Source: Streptomyces griseiscabiei (GTDB lineage Bacteria; Actinomycetota; Actinomycetes; Streptomycetales; Streptomycetaceae). From it: a stretch of DNA of 64,000 nucleotides. Positions 27,011-36,510 of the stretch are shown here, in pieces. The stretch's first letter is position 1; every line of letters starts with the position of its first letter. The position numbers were made by a program, and so were the translations under genes. The notes beneath the pieces are model-generated. The model saw only the letters and a list, made by a program, of their open reading frames with translations. It did not search any database and was not told the DNA's origin. Where the stretch lies: the NCBI RefSeq assembly GCF_020010925.1, contig NZ_JAGJBZ010000006.1, forward strand, positions 62,001 through 126,000, given 5' to 3'.

Positions 27011-28273
27011 GTGATCAGTGGGCGGCGGATCCCGAGGTCGTACGCGATGCCGAAGTCGAAGTCGAAGTCGATGCCGGTGCCGCGGTCGATGCCGAGGTCG
27101 GTGTCGAGGTCGGTGTCGGCGATGGTGCCGACGATGGTGTCGGCCCTCGCAGTGGCGCTCATGGCGCTCATGGTGCTCGTGGCGCTCTTCGGGGGCGGGC
27201 CCGCGCAGGCGCACGCCCCGGCGCGGGCGGGCGCGGCGGCGGATCGGCCGACCGTGCACGTCTCCAAGCCGGAGGCGGGGACCGGTGGTTCGGTCACCGT
27301 GACCGGGTCCGGCTGGCGGCCGAAGGCGATCCTGATGGTGCTGATCTGCGGTCAGGCCTCACCCGCGCGGGGCGTGTCCGGCGGCACGGACTCCTGTGCC
27401 AACGCCGACGGACGGGCCGTGACCGCCGACGGCAAGGGCGGCTTCCGCCGGGAGCTGCCGGTGGCGGAGCCGCCGGTGCCGTGCCCCTGCGTCGTGCACG
27501 TCTCCACCATCACGGGCCCCGAGGCGGCGGCCGACGCGGCCTTCGAGGTGGCCGGGCACTCGGTCGAGCCCCTGCCGCGGGAGGCGTCCGGCGGGCGGCT
27601 GTCGCTCCTGACGGACGGCCGGCTGACGGGCGCGAGCGGGCTGTTGACCTGGTTCGGGGCGCCGCCCGCCCGCGAACTCGTCCTCACCGTCGGCAACGTC
27701 GGGACCTCCCCGGTGAAGAACCCCGTGTTCCAGGTCGGCACCTCCCACGGTGTGTTCGCGCCGAGGTGGGAGGAACAGCAGTGGACCGGCACCATCCGGC
27801 CCGGCAGCGAGGCCCGCGTCACCCTGCCCGTGGAACTCGCGGCCGGGGCCCACGGCGACTACACCGTCTCCCTCAAGTACGGCGGCAAGGTCCTCGCCGA
27901 ACAGCCCTGGACCGTGGGCCGCCCCTGGGGCGTCACCCTCTTCTGGCTGATGCTCTGCCTCGTCGTCCCGGCGGCGCTGTTCCGGATCGGCATGGCCGCG
28001 GTGGACCGGCTGCGCCCCGCCCGCACGCCCCCCGCCGCGAAGCCACGAGGCCCGCGCACACCCCGACTCCCCGCCTGGCTCCCCACCCCGGGCCCCACCA
28101 CCGCCGCGCACGCCCAGCCCCGTACCCCACAACCCTCATCACCCCCACCACCCCCGTCACGCACGACATCCGAGGCCCTGCCGTGGTTCACGCCGGACAC
28201 GGAACCGGACACGGGCTCGGTGGCGGCACGGGCCGCGCGGCGCTCGTCGTCGCCGGAGGACGACTCCCCTTGA
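27011..28273 (+). CDS. exported membrane-anchored protein, function unknown
   Basis: A 420-residue protein. Residues 14-45 are an unusual basic Ser/Pro/Val repeat (PKSKSKSMPVPRS-type) encoded by a near-6-bp DNA repeat. A signal-like hydrophobic segment (about 44-62) ends in AQA-HA. Next is an extracellular Ig-like domain (about 78-165; KPEAGTGGSVTVTGSGW, paired Cys in LICGQAS, DSCANADG and VPCPCVVHV), a second beta domain (about 190-300) and a C-terminal membrane helix (about 304-327) with a Pro/Arg-rich cytoplasmic tail. It lies 13 bp after the LPXTG gene, suggesting joint surface function. The GTG start is supported by GGGAG; a start in the repeat or at the downstream ATG near 27122 would give a more ordinary signal peptide. 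Confidence 0.75.
   Translation: MISGRRIPRSYAMPKSKSKSMPVPRSMPRSVSRSVSAMVPTMVSALAVALMALMVLVALFGGGPAQAHAPARAGAAADRPTVHVSKPEAGTGGSVTVTGSGWRPKAILMVLICGQASPARGVSGGTDSCANADGRAVTADGKGGFRRELPVAEPPVPCPCVVHVSTITGPEAAADAAFEVAGHSVEPLPREASGGRLSLLTDGRLTGASGLLTWFGAPPARELVLTVGNVGTSPVKNPVFQVGTSHGVFAPRWEEQQWTGTIRPGSEARVTLPVELAAGAHGDYTVSLKYGGKVLAEQPWTVGRPWGVTLFWLMLCLVVPAALFRIGMAAVDRLRPARTPPAAKPRGPRTPRLPAWLPTPGPTTAAHAQPRTPQPSSPPPPPSRTTSEALPWFTPDTEPDTGSVAARAARRSSSPEDDSP
27046..27142. repeat. coding microsatellite-like repeat
   Basis: A degenerate 6-bp repeat (GTCGAA, GTCGAT, GTCGGT, GTCGAG, GATGCC units) running about 97 bp inside the 5' end of the gene at 27011. Unit gain or loss in multiples of 6 would keep frame. 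The reverse strand would read Asp-Phe/Asp-Leu repeats but has no gene signals. Confidence 0.75.
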
Positions 28274-28287
28274 GGGGTGGGAAAAGA

Positions 28288-28321
28288 GAAGGGCCGCCGC
28301 ATCTCCAGGTGCGGCGGCCCT
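28288..28321. terminator. bidirectional terminator hairpin
   Basis: Perfect 13-bp arms AAGGGCCGCCGCA (28288-28300) and TGCGGCGGCCCTT (28309-28321) with an 8-base loop, between convergent genes ending at 28273 and 28359. Confidence 0.9.
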
Positions 28322-28358
28322 TCCCGTGGACCGTCGCGCGGTCCGGTGGGTGTCGGTC

Positions 28359-29903
28359 TCAGTTGACGTCGCCCGTGAGGGCCCTCACCTTCTTGCGGTA
28401 CATGTAGATCGCGAAGCCGGCGAGAACGGCGAGGGTGGCCTCGACGGCGACCATGCCGGTGCCGCTGAGGTCGAAGCCTCCGACGGCCGGGTTGGAGAGC
28501 AGACCGGTGATGGAGTCGCCCGCGGTGACTGCGAGGAACCACACGCCCATCATCTGGCTGGCGTACTTGGCCGGGGCCATCTTCGTCGTCACCGACAGGC
28601 CGACAGGGGAGAGGCACAGCTCACCGACGGTCTGGATGAAGTAGATGCCCACCAGCCACATCGGGCTGGCCAGAGTGCCGTCCGCAGCCATGCCCAGCGG
28701 GATCAGGAAGAAGAAGAACGAGACACCGATGAGCACCAGGGCCATCGCGAACTTCACGGCCGTGCTGGGCTCCTTGCCCTGACGGTTGAGCCACAGCCAG
28801 AGCCAGGCGAAGACCGGGGCCAGTGCCATGATGAACAGCGGGTTCAGCGACTGGTACCAGGAGGTCGGGAACTCGAAGCCGAGCAGCGAGCCGGCCACCT
28901 TCTGGTTGTTCGAGCCGAAGGCCTGGACCGTGGAGGCGCCCTGGTCGTAGATCATCCAGAACACGGCGGCGGCCACGAAGAACCATATGTAGCCGGTCAT
29001 CTTCGACTGGTCGGCGGCCGTCAGCTCCTTGTCCCGCTTGATGCGCAGCAGCACACCGGCCGGGACGACCAGACCGATGACGGTCAGCGGGATCATCGCC
29101 CAGTTCAGGGTGAAGTGGCCGCTGAGGCCCACAGCGCCGTAGAAGACGGCCGCGACCGCCAGCCAGAGCAGTCCCTTGCGCAGCCAGGCGGTGCGCTCCT
29201 CGGCAGCGAGCGGCTTCGGGACCACGTCGCTCCGCGGGCTCAGGGTCCGGCTGCCGGCGAGGAACACGGCGAGACCGATCGCCATGCCGACCGCGGCCAG
29301 ACCGAAGCCGAGGTGCCAGTTCACCTCCTGACCGACCGTGCCGATGGCCAGCGGGGCGAAGAAGGCGCCCGCGTTGATGCCCATGTAGAAGATCGTGAAG
29401 CCGCCGTCGCGCCGCGGGTCCCCGGGGCCGTCGTACAGGTGGCCCACCATCGTCGAGATGTTGGCCTTCAGCAGGCCGGAGCCGGCCGCGACCAGTGCGA
29501 GGCCCGCGAAGAACGGTGCCTGGCCGCCCGGCAGGGCGAGCACCAGATGCCCGGACATGATCGTGACCGCCGCGATCGTCACCGTCTTGCGGGGGCCCCA
29601 GACTCGGTCGCCGAGCCAGCCGCCGGGCATCGCGAGCAGGTACACCATCGCCGAGTAGACGGCGACGATCGTAGTGGTGGTGGCCAGGTCCATGGCCAGG
29701 CCGCCGCCCATGCTCCCCTTGCCGGCGTCGGGGCCGCCGGAGAGCAGGTAGACGGTGAGCAGGGCCTTCATGCCGTAGTAGGAGAATCGCTCCCACATCT
29801 CGGTCATGAAGAGAGTGGCCAGTCCGCGGGGGTGGCCGAAGAAGGTGGGTTCGGGGCCGGGGGTTCCCTGGCCGGCCGAGTCCTTCGTCAGGCTGGACGC
29901 CAT
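28359..29903 (-). CDS. POT/PTR2-family proton-dependent oligopeptide transporter
   Basis: A 514-residue transporter with about 12-14 membrane segments. The family signatures are present: the ExxER-type motif EMWERFSYYGMKALL in TM1, GGWLGDRVWGPRKTV after TM2-3, and FYMGINAGAFFAPL (the PTR2 FYxxINxG signature). It imports di- and tripeptides with protons. A cytoplasmic QSKMTGYIWFF segment and NRQGKEPS loop fit the fold. Start is ATG 29903, the first Met before the conserved N-terminus. The long upstream gap (29904-30540) contains a perfect 14-bp palindrome and a TATAAC-like box, so its control may be elaborate. Peptide uptake matters for Streptomyces growth; specificity cannot be read here. Confidence 0.94.
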   Translation of the reverse strand: MASSLTKDSAGQGTPGPEPTFFGHPRGLATLFMTEMWERFSYYGMKALLTVYLLSGGPDAGKGSMGGGLAMDLATTTTIVAVYSAMVYLLAMPGGWLGDRVWGPRKTVTIAAVTIMSGHLVLALPGGQAPFFAGLALVAAGSGLLKANISTMVGHLYDGPGDPRRDGGFTIFYMGINAGAFFAPLAIGTVGQEVNWHLGFGLAAVGMAIGLAVFLAGSRTLSPRSDVVPKPLAAEERTAWLRKGLLWLAVAAVFYGAVGLSGHFTLNWAMIPLTVIGLVVPAGVLLRIKRDKELTAADQSKMTGYIWFFVAAAVFWMIYDQGASTVQAFGSNNQKVAGSLLGFEFPTSWYQSLNPLFIMALAPVFAWLWLWLNRQGKEPSTAVKFAMALVLIGVSFFFFLIPLGMAADGTLASPMWLVGIYFIQTVGELCLSPVGLSVTTKMAPAKYASQMMGVWFLAVTAGDSITGLLSNPAVGGFDLSGTGMVAVEATLAVLAGFAIYMYRKKVRALTGDVN

Positions 29904-30540
29904 GGTCGTTCCTTGCAGGTCGGGACGGCGTCGTGGGGGCGCGCGCCCGGTGGAGGGGCGGCCGGCACCGGTGGGCCGGGTCGTCCACCCCACGCCCACG
30001 GGGATCCCGCCCCGGATCACGGGACGGCGGACGGCGACCACCGGGATCCACGCCCTTCTACGCGCGTCAACGCATCGATGCGTCCCGCGTGTTCGGGGCC
30101 CGGCCACAGGTCATTACGCACAGAAAGGAGACCTTCAGCGGTTATATGTCGCCAAAGGTCCCCACGTGTCGCTACAGGCGTTCCGTCACCATACGTCAGA
30201 AGGCTGAGGGAAACGGAAGAGCTTGAGAGGCGGATCACAGGTAAGAAGACCGTCGTGAGCGCATATTCGAAGGTCATACGGGGTTTCGTGACGGGGTGAC
30301 GCAGGGGGTGGCTCCGCACGGCGGGGCGCGGTGGCGGCATGTTCACGGGATCGGCGCGTGACCCGCACCGAAGCCGGGCGTCTTCTTCACACCCGCGCCC
30401 GGATCTTCACGGGGGAGGGACGAAACGCCCGTCGCAGTGGATCATGCCCGGGGAGAGTAAGGGAACCGTTGGACAAAGGTGTGAATCGCGCTTGCCGATC
30501 ACCCTCCACCTGCGGTTCTTCTCGGACTACCATCACTCCA
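29904..30540. promoter_or_regulatory. 637-bp divergent regulatory region between transporter and response regulator
   Basis: No gene is supported. ACGCATCGATGCGT at 30070-30083 is a perfect 14-bp palindrome. The part from 30110 to 30290 is markedly more AT-rich than its flanks. On the minus strand, CGACATATAACCG (around 30140) offers a -10-like TATAAC for the transporter. A 26-codon plus-strand frame at 30146 has AAAGGAGA 16 bp before its ATG but no recognisable product. The response regulator start at 30541 has no Shine-Dalgarno sequence. Confidence 0.55.
30070..30083. promoter_or_regulatory. perfect 14-bp palindrome, possible operator
   Basis: ACGCATCGATGCGT reads the same on both strands. 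It lies about 165 bp upstream of the peptide transporter start and 460 bp from the response regulator start. Binding protein unknown. Confidence 0.5.
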
Positions 30541-31217
30541 TGACCCGTGTACTGCTCGCCGAGGACGACGCGTCCATCTCGGAGCCGTTGGCTCGCGCAC
30601 TGCGCCGGGAAGGGTACGAGGTGGAGGTCCGCGAGGACGGCCCCACCGCGCTGGACGCCGGAATGCAGGGTGGCGTCGACCTGGTCGTCCTGGACCTGGG
30701 GCTGCCCGGCATGGACGGCTTGGAGGTGGCCCGCCGGCTGCGCGCCGAGGGGCACACCGTGCCGATCCTCATCCTGACCGCGCGCGCCGACGAGGTGGAC
30801 ACCGTCGTGGGCCTCGACGCGGGCGCCGACGACTACGTCACCAAGCCCTTCCGGCTCGCCGAGCTGCTCGCCCGTGTGCGGGCGCTGCTCCGGCGCGGTG
30901 CGGCGGAGCCGGCGCAACCGCCCGCCACGCACGGCGTGCGGATCGACGTCGAGTCGCACCGGGCGTGGATGGGCGACGAGGAACTCCAGCTCACCGCCAA
31001 GGAGTTCGACCTGCTGCGCGTGCTCGTGCGCGACGCGGGCCGGGTCGTCACCCGTGACCAGCTGATGCGCGAGGTCTGGGACACCACGTGGTGGTCGTCG
31101 ACCAAGACCCTCGACATGCACATCTCCTGGCTGCGCAAGAAGCTGGGCGACGATGCGGCGAACCCCCGGTACATCGCGACGGTGCGGGGTGTGGGGTTCC
31201 GGTTCGAGAAGAACTGA
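30541..31217 (+). CDS. OmpR-family response regulator
   Basis: A 225-residue regulator. The receiver domain (1-115) has acidic residues D9/D10, the phospho-acceptor D52 in VLDLGLPGMDG, T80 and K102 in DDYVTKPF. The winged-helix domain (about 130-225) reads LTAKEFDLLRVLVRDAGRVVTRDQLMREVW, then KTLDMHISWLRKKLGDD. The HK gene follows 110 bp later on the same strand. No ribosome site precedes the ATG, and an ACCAT box lies just upstream, so the mRNA may be leaderless. From memory it is equivalent to SCO3063 of S. coelicolor. Targets are unknown; the adjacent divergent peptide transporter is a candidate. Confidence 0.95.
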
Positions 31218-31327
31218 CCGGACGGGGCGCCCGACGGCTCGGGGGCGTCCGGCCCTGGCGCCGGGCGCCTTACCGGGCAGAGGCACACTGGTCCACGTAA
31301 AACACCCCGCCCGCCCGGAGGGCCCCC

Positions 31328-32596
31328 GTGCGTCGCCGTCTCATCCAGTCCACCCTCGCCGTGGTGCTCGTCGTCATCGCGGTCTTCGGTGTCTCCCTCG
31401 TCATCGTCGAGACCCGCACGATCAGCAACAGCGCCCAGGAACGCGTGGAGTCCGAGGCGGTCCAGCTGACGAGCATCGTGGACAGCCGCATCATCGGCGA
31501 CGAACGGATCACCGCGGAGGTCCTCAGGGACCAGGTCGGCGACGAGCGCTACGCCCGGATCGAGATCCCCGGGCAGTCCACGATCGAGATCGGCGACAAG
31601 CCGGTCGGTGACGTCATCCGCCATGAGGCCAAGGGCGAGAAGGACGAGGTCGTCACCGTCGAGGAGTCCCGCTCGGCGGTCAGCCGCGAGGTCGGCCGTA
31701 CGCTGCTGATCATCGCGGCGGTCGCCTTCCTCGCCGTCATCGCCGCGGTCCTCCTCGCGGTGCGCCAGGCCAACCGCCTCGCCTCCCCGCTCACCGACCT
31801 CGCCGAGACCGCCGAACGCCTCGGCTCCGGCGACCCGCGCCCCCGGCACAAGCGGTACGGCGTCCCCGAGCTGGACCGGGTCGCGGACGTGCTCGACGCC
31901 TCCGCCGAGCGCATCGGCCGTATGCTCACCGCCGAGCGGCGGCTCGCGGCCGACGCGTCCCACCAGCTGCGCACGCCGCTGACCGCGCTGTCGATGCGGC
32001 TGGAGGAGATCACCCTCACCGACGACATCGACACGGTGAAGGAGGAGGCGCACATCGCGCTCACCCAGGTCGAGCGGCTCACGGACGTCGTGGAACGGCT
32101 CCTCACCAACTCCCGCGACCCCCGCAACGGCTCCGCGGTCTCCTTCGAGCTGGACGAGGTCATCAAGCAGCAGCTGGAGGAGTGGCGGCCGGCCTACCGC
32201 AGTGCCGGGCGGGCCGTGGTCAGCTCGGGCAAGCGGCACCTCCAGGCCGTGGGGACGCCGGGGGCGGTCGCGCAGGTGCTGGCCGCGCTGATCGAGAACT
32301 CGCTCATGCACGGCGGGGGCACGGTGGCGCTGCGCACCCGGGTCACCGGGAACCAGGCGGTGATCGAGGTCACCGACGAGGGGCCCGGCGTGCCCGCCGA
32401 CCTCGGGGCGCGGATCTTCGAGCGGGCGATCAGCGGGCGCAACTCGACGGGGATCGGGCTGGCCGTGGCACGGGACCTCGCGGAGGCGGACGGGGGGCGT
32501 CTGGAGATGCTTCAGGCGCAGCCGCCGGTGTTCGGGTTGTTCCTGTCGCGTACGCCGGTACGGACGCCTGCCGGCGGGGAGCGGCCGGTTCGGTAG
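31328..32596 (+). CDS. membrane sensor histidine kinase
   Basis: A 422-residue kinase. TM1 at residues about 8-27, a short extracellular domain of about 95 residues (32-124), TM2 at 125-146, then a HAMP linker (LASPLTDLAETAERLGSGD). The phospho-acceptor is H212 in DASHQLRTPLTAL. The ATPase part has the N box ALIENSLMHGGG, the G1 box VTDEGPGVP, FERAISGRNSTGIGLAVARDLAEADGG as the G2 region. The GTG start follows GGAGGG. It pairs with the response regulator at 30541. The extracellular domain is rich in Glu/Arg and has no named sensor fold, so the signal is unknown. Confidence 0.95.
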   Translation: MRRRLIQSTLAVVLVVIAVFGVSLVIVETRTISNSAQERVESEAVQLTSIVDSRIIGDERITAEVLRDQVGDERYARIEIPGQSTIEIGDKPVGDVIRHEAKGEKDEVVTVEESRSAVSREVGRTLLIIAAVAFLAVIAAVLLAVRQANRLASPLTDLAETAERLGSGDPRPRHKRYGVPELDRVADVLDASAERIGRMLTAERRLAADASHQLRTPLTALSMRLEEITLTDDIDTVKEEAHIALTQVERLTDVVERLLTNSRDPRNGSAVSFELDEVIKQQLEEWRPAYRSAGRAVVSSGKRHLQAVGTPGAVAQVLAALIENSLMHGGGTVALRTRVTGNQAVIEVTDEGPGVPADLGARIFERAISGRNSTGIGLAVARDLAEADGGRLEMLQAQPPVFGLFLSRTPVRTPAGGERPVR

Positions 32597-32682
32597 CCCG
32601 GCGGCCATGTTGTCCTCGGTGGCTGGAGCGTAGGGGTTCGCGGACGGGTCGCGGCTCCGAGGCGCGGGAGGGCGACCGCGGG

Positions 32683-32741
32683 CCGGTGGGGCTTCTCGCG
32701 CAGTTCCCCGCGCCCCTGAAAAGCCGGGGCTGCGCCCCACG
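32683..32741 (+). repeat. dispersed intergenic hairpin repeat, copy D
   Basis: GGTGGGGCTTCTCGCGCAG, TTCCCCGCGCCCCTGAAAAG, then GGGGCTGCGCCCC. It lies between the 3' ends of the histidine kinase (+) and GtrA (-) genes, 90 bp beyond the first stop, where a bidirectional terminator is expected. Confidence 0.85.
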
Positions 32742-32773
32742 CTTTCCACCGCCGCAGACCGCCGCCGCAGACC

Positions 32774-33328
32774 TCAGCGGCGCTTGCCCGTCACCGTCCG
32801 TGGGCGGGCGGCCCCCTCTTCGAGGAACGATTCCGCGCTGGCCACCGCCTCGCGGGCCGGGAGGGTACGGAACACCCAGGTGCGGTAGGACCAGAAGCGG
32901 AAGAGGGTGGCGACGCCGATGCCGAGGAACTTGAAGATGTTGGACTGCAGCGGGCTGTCCCAGCCGAAGCCGTACGTGGCGGTGTAGAGGACGCCGTTCT
33001 CGATCACCAGTCCGACCGCGCTGAACAGCAGGAACAGCGACAGCTCCTTCGTACGGCCGCTCTTGTCACGGTCCCGGTACGTGAAGTAGCGAAAGCCCAC
33101 GTAGTTGAACGCGATGGCGACGACCGTGGCTGTCACGCTGGCCCGGACCACCTGCAGATCGGTGGTGTGCCGTACGAGGTTGAACACCGCGAGGTTCACC
33201 AGGAGCCCCGCCCCGCCCACCGCGCCGAACTTGGCGACCTCCCGTACGAGCAGGTCGAACCGTCGACGCAGGGCGCCGCGGGGCTTGGTATCAGCCCCCG
33301 AGCCGGTGCCCGAGCTGGTACTTCCCAT
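32774..33328 (-). CDS. GtrA-family membrane protein
   Basis: A 184-residue protein with four hydrophobic segments. The GtrA pattern is clear: VREVAKFGAVGGAGLLVNLAVFNLV for the first helix, VTATVVAIAFNYVGFRYFTYRDR (N-Y-x-x-x-R-x-x-x-F) for the second, FLLFSAVGLVIENGVLY, and FKFLGIGVATLFRFWSYRTWVFR for the last. GtrA proteins flip or stabilise polyprenyl-linked sugars for cell-surface glycosylation. That fits the envelope-polymer genes elsewhere in this window. Start set at ATG 33328; an in-frame ATG at 33394 is possible. It is divergent from purK. Confidence 0.92.
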   Translation of the reverse strand: MGSTSSGTGSGADTKPRGALRRRFDLLVREVAKFGAVGGAGLLVNLAVFNLVRHTTDLQVVRASVTATVVAIAFNYVGFRYFTYRDRDKSGRTKELSLFLLFSAVGLVIENGVLYTATYGFGWDSPLQSNIFKFLGIGVATLFRFWSYRTWVFRTLPAREAVASAESFLEEGAARPRTVTGKRR

Positions 33329-33536
33329 CGTGTGCGGCCCCCGTCGCGATCCGGGATGAGTTGATCTTCGGTCGAAATCCACTGGTTCAGCCATGCTAAC
33401 CAGCGCCCCTGGGCAATGCCTGTGCGGAAGCTCACAGCCGGGAGACAGGAGTGGTCCGTGGGCGGTCCAGTGCGGAAATGAGCGGGGAAATCGGGCACCC
33501 GGGAGTGGCCGATTCCATGGCCGATACCCTGGGGTC

Positions 33537-34676
33537 GTGACGTTCCCGGTAGTCGGCATGGTCGGCGGTGGCCAGCTCGCTCGTATGACACACGAGGCGG
33601 GCATCCCGCTCGGCATCAGATTCAAGCTCCTCAGTGACACCCCTCAGGATTCCGCGGCGCAGGTCGTCGGTGATGTCGTCATCGGCGACTACCGCGATCT
33701 CGACACGCTGCGTGCGTTCGCGCAGGGCTGCGACGTGATCACCTTCGATCACGAACATGTACCCACCGAGCATCTACGGGCACTGGAGGCGGACGGCATC
33801 CCCGTACGCCCCGGCCCGGACGCGCTCCAGCACGCCCAGGACAAGGGGGTGATGCGCGCGAGGCTCGACGCGATCGGTGTGCCGTGCCCACGGCACCGCA
33901 TCGTCGCGGACCCCGAGGACGTGGCCGCTTTCGCCGCCGAGGGCGACGGGTTTCCGGTCATCCTCAAGACGGTCCGCGGCGGCTACGACGGCAAGGGCGT
34001 CTGGGTCGTCCGGTCCGTCGAGGACGCGGCCGACCCCTTCCGCGCCGGCGTCCCGGTCCTCGCGGAGGAGAAGGTCGACTTCGTGCGGGAGCTGGCGGCC
34101 AACGTCGTACGGTCGCCGCACGGCCAGGCCGTCGCGTACCCGGTCGTCGAGTCGCAGCAGGTGAACGGCGTCTGTGACACCGTCATCGCGCCCGCCCCCG
34201 ACCTCGACCCGGCCCTCGCGCTGCGCGCCGAGGAGATGGCCCTGAGCATCGCCAAGGAACTGGACGTCGTCGGCCACCTGGCCGTCGAGCTGTTCCAGAC
34301 CCGCGACGGCCGCATCCTCGTCAACGAACTGGCCATGCGCCCCCACAACTCCGGCCACTGGAGCCAGGACGGCGCGATCACCAGCCAGTTCGCCAACCAC
34401 GTACGGGCCGTCCTCGACCTCCCGCTCGGCGACCCGCGCCCGCGCGCCAGGTGGACCGTCATGGTCAACGTCCTCGGCGGCGACTACCCGGACATGTACT
34501 CCGCGTATCTGCACTGCATGGCCCGCGACCCGCAGCTCAAGATCCACATGTACGGCAAGGACGTGAAGCCCGGCCGTAAGGTCGGACACGTGAACACCTA
34601 CGGCGACGACCTCGACGACGTGCTGGAGCGCGCCCGTCACGCCGCCGGATACCTGAGAGGCACGATCACCGAATGA
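33537..34676 (+). CDS. purK: N5-carboxyaminoimidazole ribonucleotide synthase
   Basis: A 379-residue ATP-grasp enzyme that carboxylates aminoimidazole ribonucleotide to N5-CAIR in purine synthesis. It starts [13 protein letters not shown], the PurK signature; [30 protein letters not shown] (ATP-binding), [21 protein letters not shown] and [23 protein letters not shown] are all typical. The GTG start at 33537 has no Shine-Dalgarno sequence; GATACCCT ends about 10 bp upstream, suggesting a leaderless mRNA. It overlaps purE by four bases (ATGA), so the two consecutive pathway enzymes are made together. Confidence 0.97.
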   Translation: MTFPVVGMVGGGQLARMTHEAGIPLGIRFKLLSDTPQDSAAQVVGDVVIGDYRDLDTLRAFAQGCDVITFDHEHVPTEHLRALEADGIPVRPGPDALQHAQDKGVMRARLDAIGVPCPRHRIVADPEDVAAFAAEGDGFPVILKTVRGGYDGKGVWVVRSVEDAADPFRAGVPVLAEEKVDFVRELAANVVRSPHGQAVAYPVVESQQVNGVCDTVIAPAPDLDPALALRAEEMALSIAKELDVVGHLAVELFQTRDGRILVNELAMRPHNSGHWSQDGAITSQFANHVRAVLDLPLGDPRPRARWTVMVNVLGGDYPDMYSAYLHCMARDPQLKIHMYGKDVKPGRKVGHVNTYGDDLDDVLERARHAAGYLRGTITE

Positions 34677-35209
34677 GCAGCGCCGCCGGGCCCGTCGTGG
34701 GCATCGTCATGGGGTCGGACTCCGACTGGCCCGTCATGGAGGCCGCCGCGCAGGCCCTCGACGAGTTCGAGATCGCGTACGAGGTCGATGTCGTCTCCGC
34801 GCACCGGATGCCGCGCGAGATGGTCGCGTACGGCGAGGACGCGGCGGGCCGGGGCCTCAAGGTGATCATCGCGGGTGCGGGCGGCGCCGCCCATCTGCCC
34901 GGCATGCTCGCCTCGGTGACCCCGCTGCCGGTCATCGGTGTGCCCGTGCCGCTGAAGTACCTCGACGGCATGGACTCCCTGCTGTCGATCGTGCAGATGC
35001 CGGCCGGTGTGCCCGTCGCGGCGGTCTCCGTCGCCGGGGCCCGCAACGCCGGTCTGCTGGCCGCGCGCATCCTGGCCACGCACGACGAGGAACTCCTCGG
35101 CCGGATGCGGGAGTTCCAGCAGGAGCTGAACGACCAGGCCACCGAGAAGGGCAAGCGCCTGCGCACCAAGGTCGAGGGCGCCGGCAACGGCTTCGGTTTC
35201 GGGAAGTAG
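34673..35209 (+). CDS. purE: N5-carboxyaminoimidazole ribonucleotide mutase
   Basis: A 178-residue class I Pur[20 protein letters not shown] at the N-terminus, [12 protein letters not shown] with the catalytic His, and [14 protein letters not shown]. It moves the carboxylate of N5-CAIR, the PurK product, to carbon 4. The ATG overlaps the purK stop. The C-terminal 20 residues are basic then Gly/Phe-rich (GNGFGFGK). A short 9-bp tandem repeat follows before the dipeptidase gene; no terminator is evident, so the dipeptidase may be in the same transcript. Confidence 0.97.
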   Translation: MSSAAGPVVGIVMGSDSDWPVMEAAAQALDEFEIAYEVDVVSAHRMPREMVAYGEDAAGRGLKVIIAGAGGAAHLPGMLASVTPLPVIGVPVPLKYLDGMDSLLSIVQMPAGVPVAAVSVAGARNAGLLAARILATHDEELLGRMREFQQELNDQATEKGKRLRTKVEGAGNGFGFGK

Positions 35210-35224
35210 GCCCGGCGACAGCGG

Positions 35225-35278
35225 GCGGACATCGCGGACATCGCGAACATGGTGGACATGGTGGACATCGCGGAATGA
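35225..35278 (+). repeat. 9-bp tandem repeat with a possible mini-ORF
   Basis: Six units of a degenerate 9-mer (GCGGACATC, GCGGACATC, GCGAACATG, GTGGACATG, GTGGACATC, GCGGAATGA). The last two ATG-containing units could encode MVDMVDIAE, whose TGA overlaps the ATG of the dipeptidase gene at 35275. No ribosome site is visible for it. Confidence 0.75.
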
Positions 35279-36501
35279 CGGGGATCACGGGGGATATGAG
35301 TATGGGCATGGACATGGCATCGATGGAGGCGGCCCGGGAACTGCTGCGGGAGTTCCCGGTCGCGGACGGACACAACGACCTGCCGTGGGCGCTGCGCGAG
35401 CAGGTCCGCTACGACCTCGGCGCGCGGGACATCGCCATCGACCAGAGCGCCTTCCTGCACACCGACCTGGCGCGGCTGCGCGCGGGCGGGGTCGGCGCGC
35501 AGTTCTGGTCGGTGTACGTGCCCTCGGACCCCGCGTTCCTGCCCGGGGCGGTGTCCGCGACACTCGAACAGATCGACTGCGTACGGCAGTTGATCGACCG
35601 TTACCCGGCCGAGCTGCGGGCCGCGCTGACCGCCGCCGACATGGAGGCGGCCCGTGCCGAGGGCCGGGTCGCCTCGCTGATGGGGGCCGAGGGCGGCCAC
35701 TCCATCGACAACAGCCTCGCCACGCTGCGGGCGCTGTACGCGCTCGGCGTCCGCTACATGACGCTCACCCACAACGACAACATCGCCTGGGCGGACTCCG
35801 CCACGGACAAGGCGGCGGTCGGCGGGCTCTCGGCCTTCGGCCGGGCGGTCGTGCGGGAGATGAACCGCGAGGGCATGCTCGTCGACCTCTCGCACGTCGC
35901 CGCGACGACGATGCGTGACGCGCTGGACACCTCCGTCGCCCCGGTGATCTTCTCGCACTCCTCGTCACGGGCCGTCTGCGACCACCCCCGCAACATCCCG
36001 GACGACGTCCTCGAACGGCTCCCGGTCAACGGGGGAGTGGCGATGGTGACGTTCGTGCCGAAGTTCGTGCTCCAGGCCGCCGTGGACTGGACGGCCGCCG
36101 CCGACGAGAACATGCGGGCCCACGGTCTGCACCACCTCGACACCACCCCCGAGGGCATGGCGGTCCACCGCGCCTTCGAGGAGCGCAGCCCCCGCCCGGT
36201 CGCCACGGTCTCCACGGTCGCGGACCATCTCGACCACATGCGCGAGGTGGCCGGTGTCGACCACCTCGGCATCGGCGGCGACTACGACGGCACGGCCTTC
36301 ACCCCGGACGGCCTCGGCGACGTCTCCTGCTACCCGAACCTGATCGCCGAGCTGCTCGACCGCGGTTGGTCCCGGACCGACCTGGCCAAGCTGACCTGGC
36401 AGAACGCGGTCCGGGTGCTGGGCGCGGCGGAGGACGTGGCCCGTGACCTCCAGGCCCGCACGGGCCCGTCGAACGCGACGTTGGCTCAGCTGGACGGGTG
36501 A
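35275..36501 (+). CDS. membrane dipeptidase (renal dipeptidase family, M19)
   Basis: A 408-residue di-zinc peptidase. All five expected ligands are present: H33 and D35 in DGHNDLPW, bridging E139 in GAEGGHSI, H207 in [10 protein letters not shown] and H228 in [17 protein letters not shown] completes the active site. The family cleaves a range of dipeptides including those with a D-residue at the C-terminal position. From memory the S. coelicolor counterpart SCO3058 has a crystal structure as a renal dipeptidase homologue. No signal peptide is present despite the family name. Start is ATG 35275; ATG 35296, with GGGGGAT upstream, is also possible. Immediately downstream lies a paralogue that has lost all ligands. 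Confidence 0.95.
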   Translation: MTGITGDMSMGMDMASMEAARELLREFPVADGHNDLPWALREQVRYDLGARDIAIDQSAFLHTDLARLRAGGVGAQFWSVYVPSDPAFLPGAVSATLEQIDCVRQLIDRYPAELRAALTAADMEAARAEGRVASLMGAEGGHSIDNSLATLRALYALGVRYMTLTHNDNIAWADSATDKAAVGGLSAFGRAVVREMNREGMLVDLSHVAATTMRDALDTSVAPVIFSHSSSRAVCDHPRNIPDDVLERLPVNGGVAMVTFVPKFVLQAAVDWTAAADENMRAHGLHHLDTTPEGMAVHRAFEERSPRPVATVSTVADHLDHMREVAGVDHLGIGGDYDGTAFTPDGLGDVSCYPNLIAELLDRGWSRTDLAKLTWQNAVRVLGAAEDVARDLQARTGPSNATLAQLDG

Positions 36502-36510
36502 CACCGGGCC

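Noticed and set aside
28326..30299. 657-residue plus-strand frame opposite the peptide transporter
   Set aside because: Antisense shadow in a GC-rich gene; composition is His/Gln/Arg-rich and the transporter frame is unambiguous.
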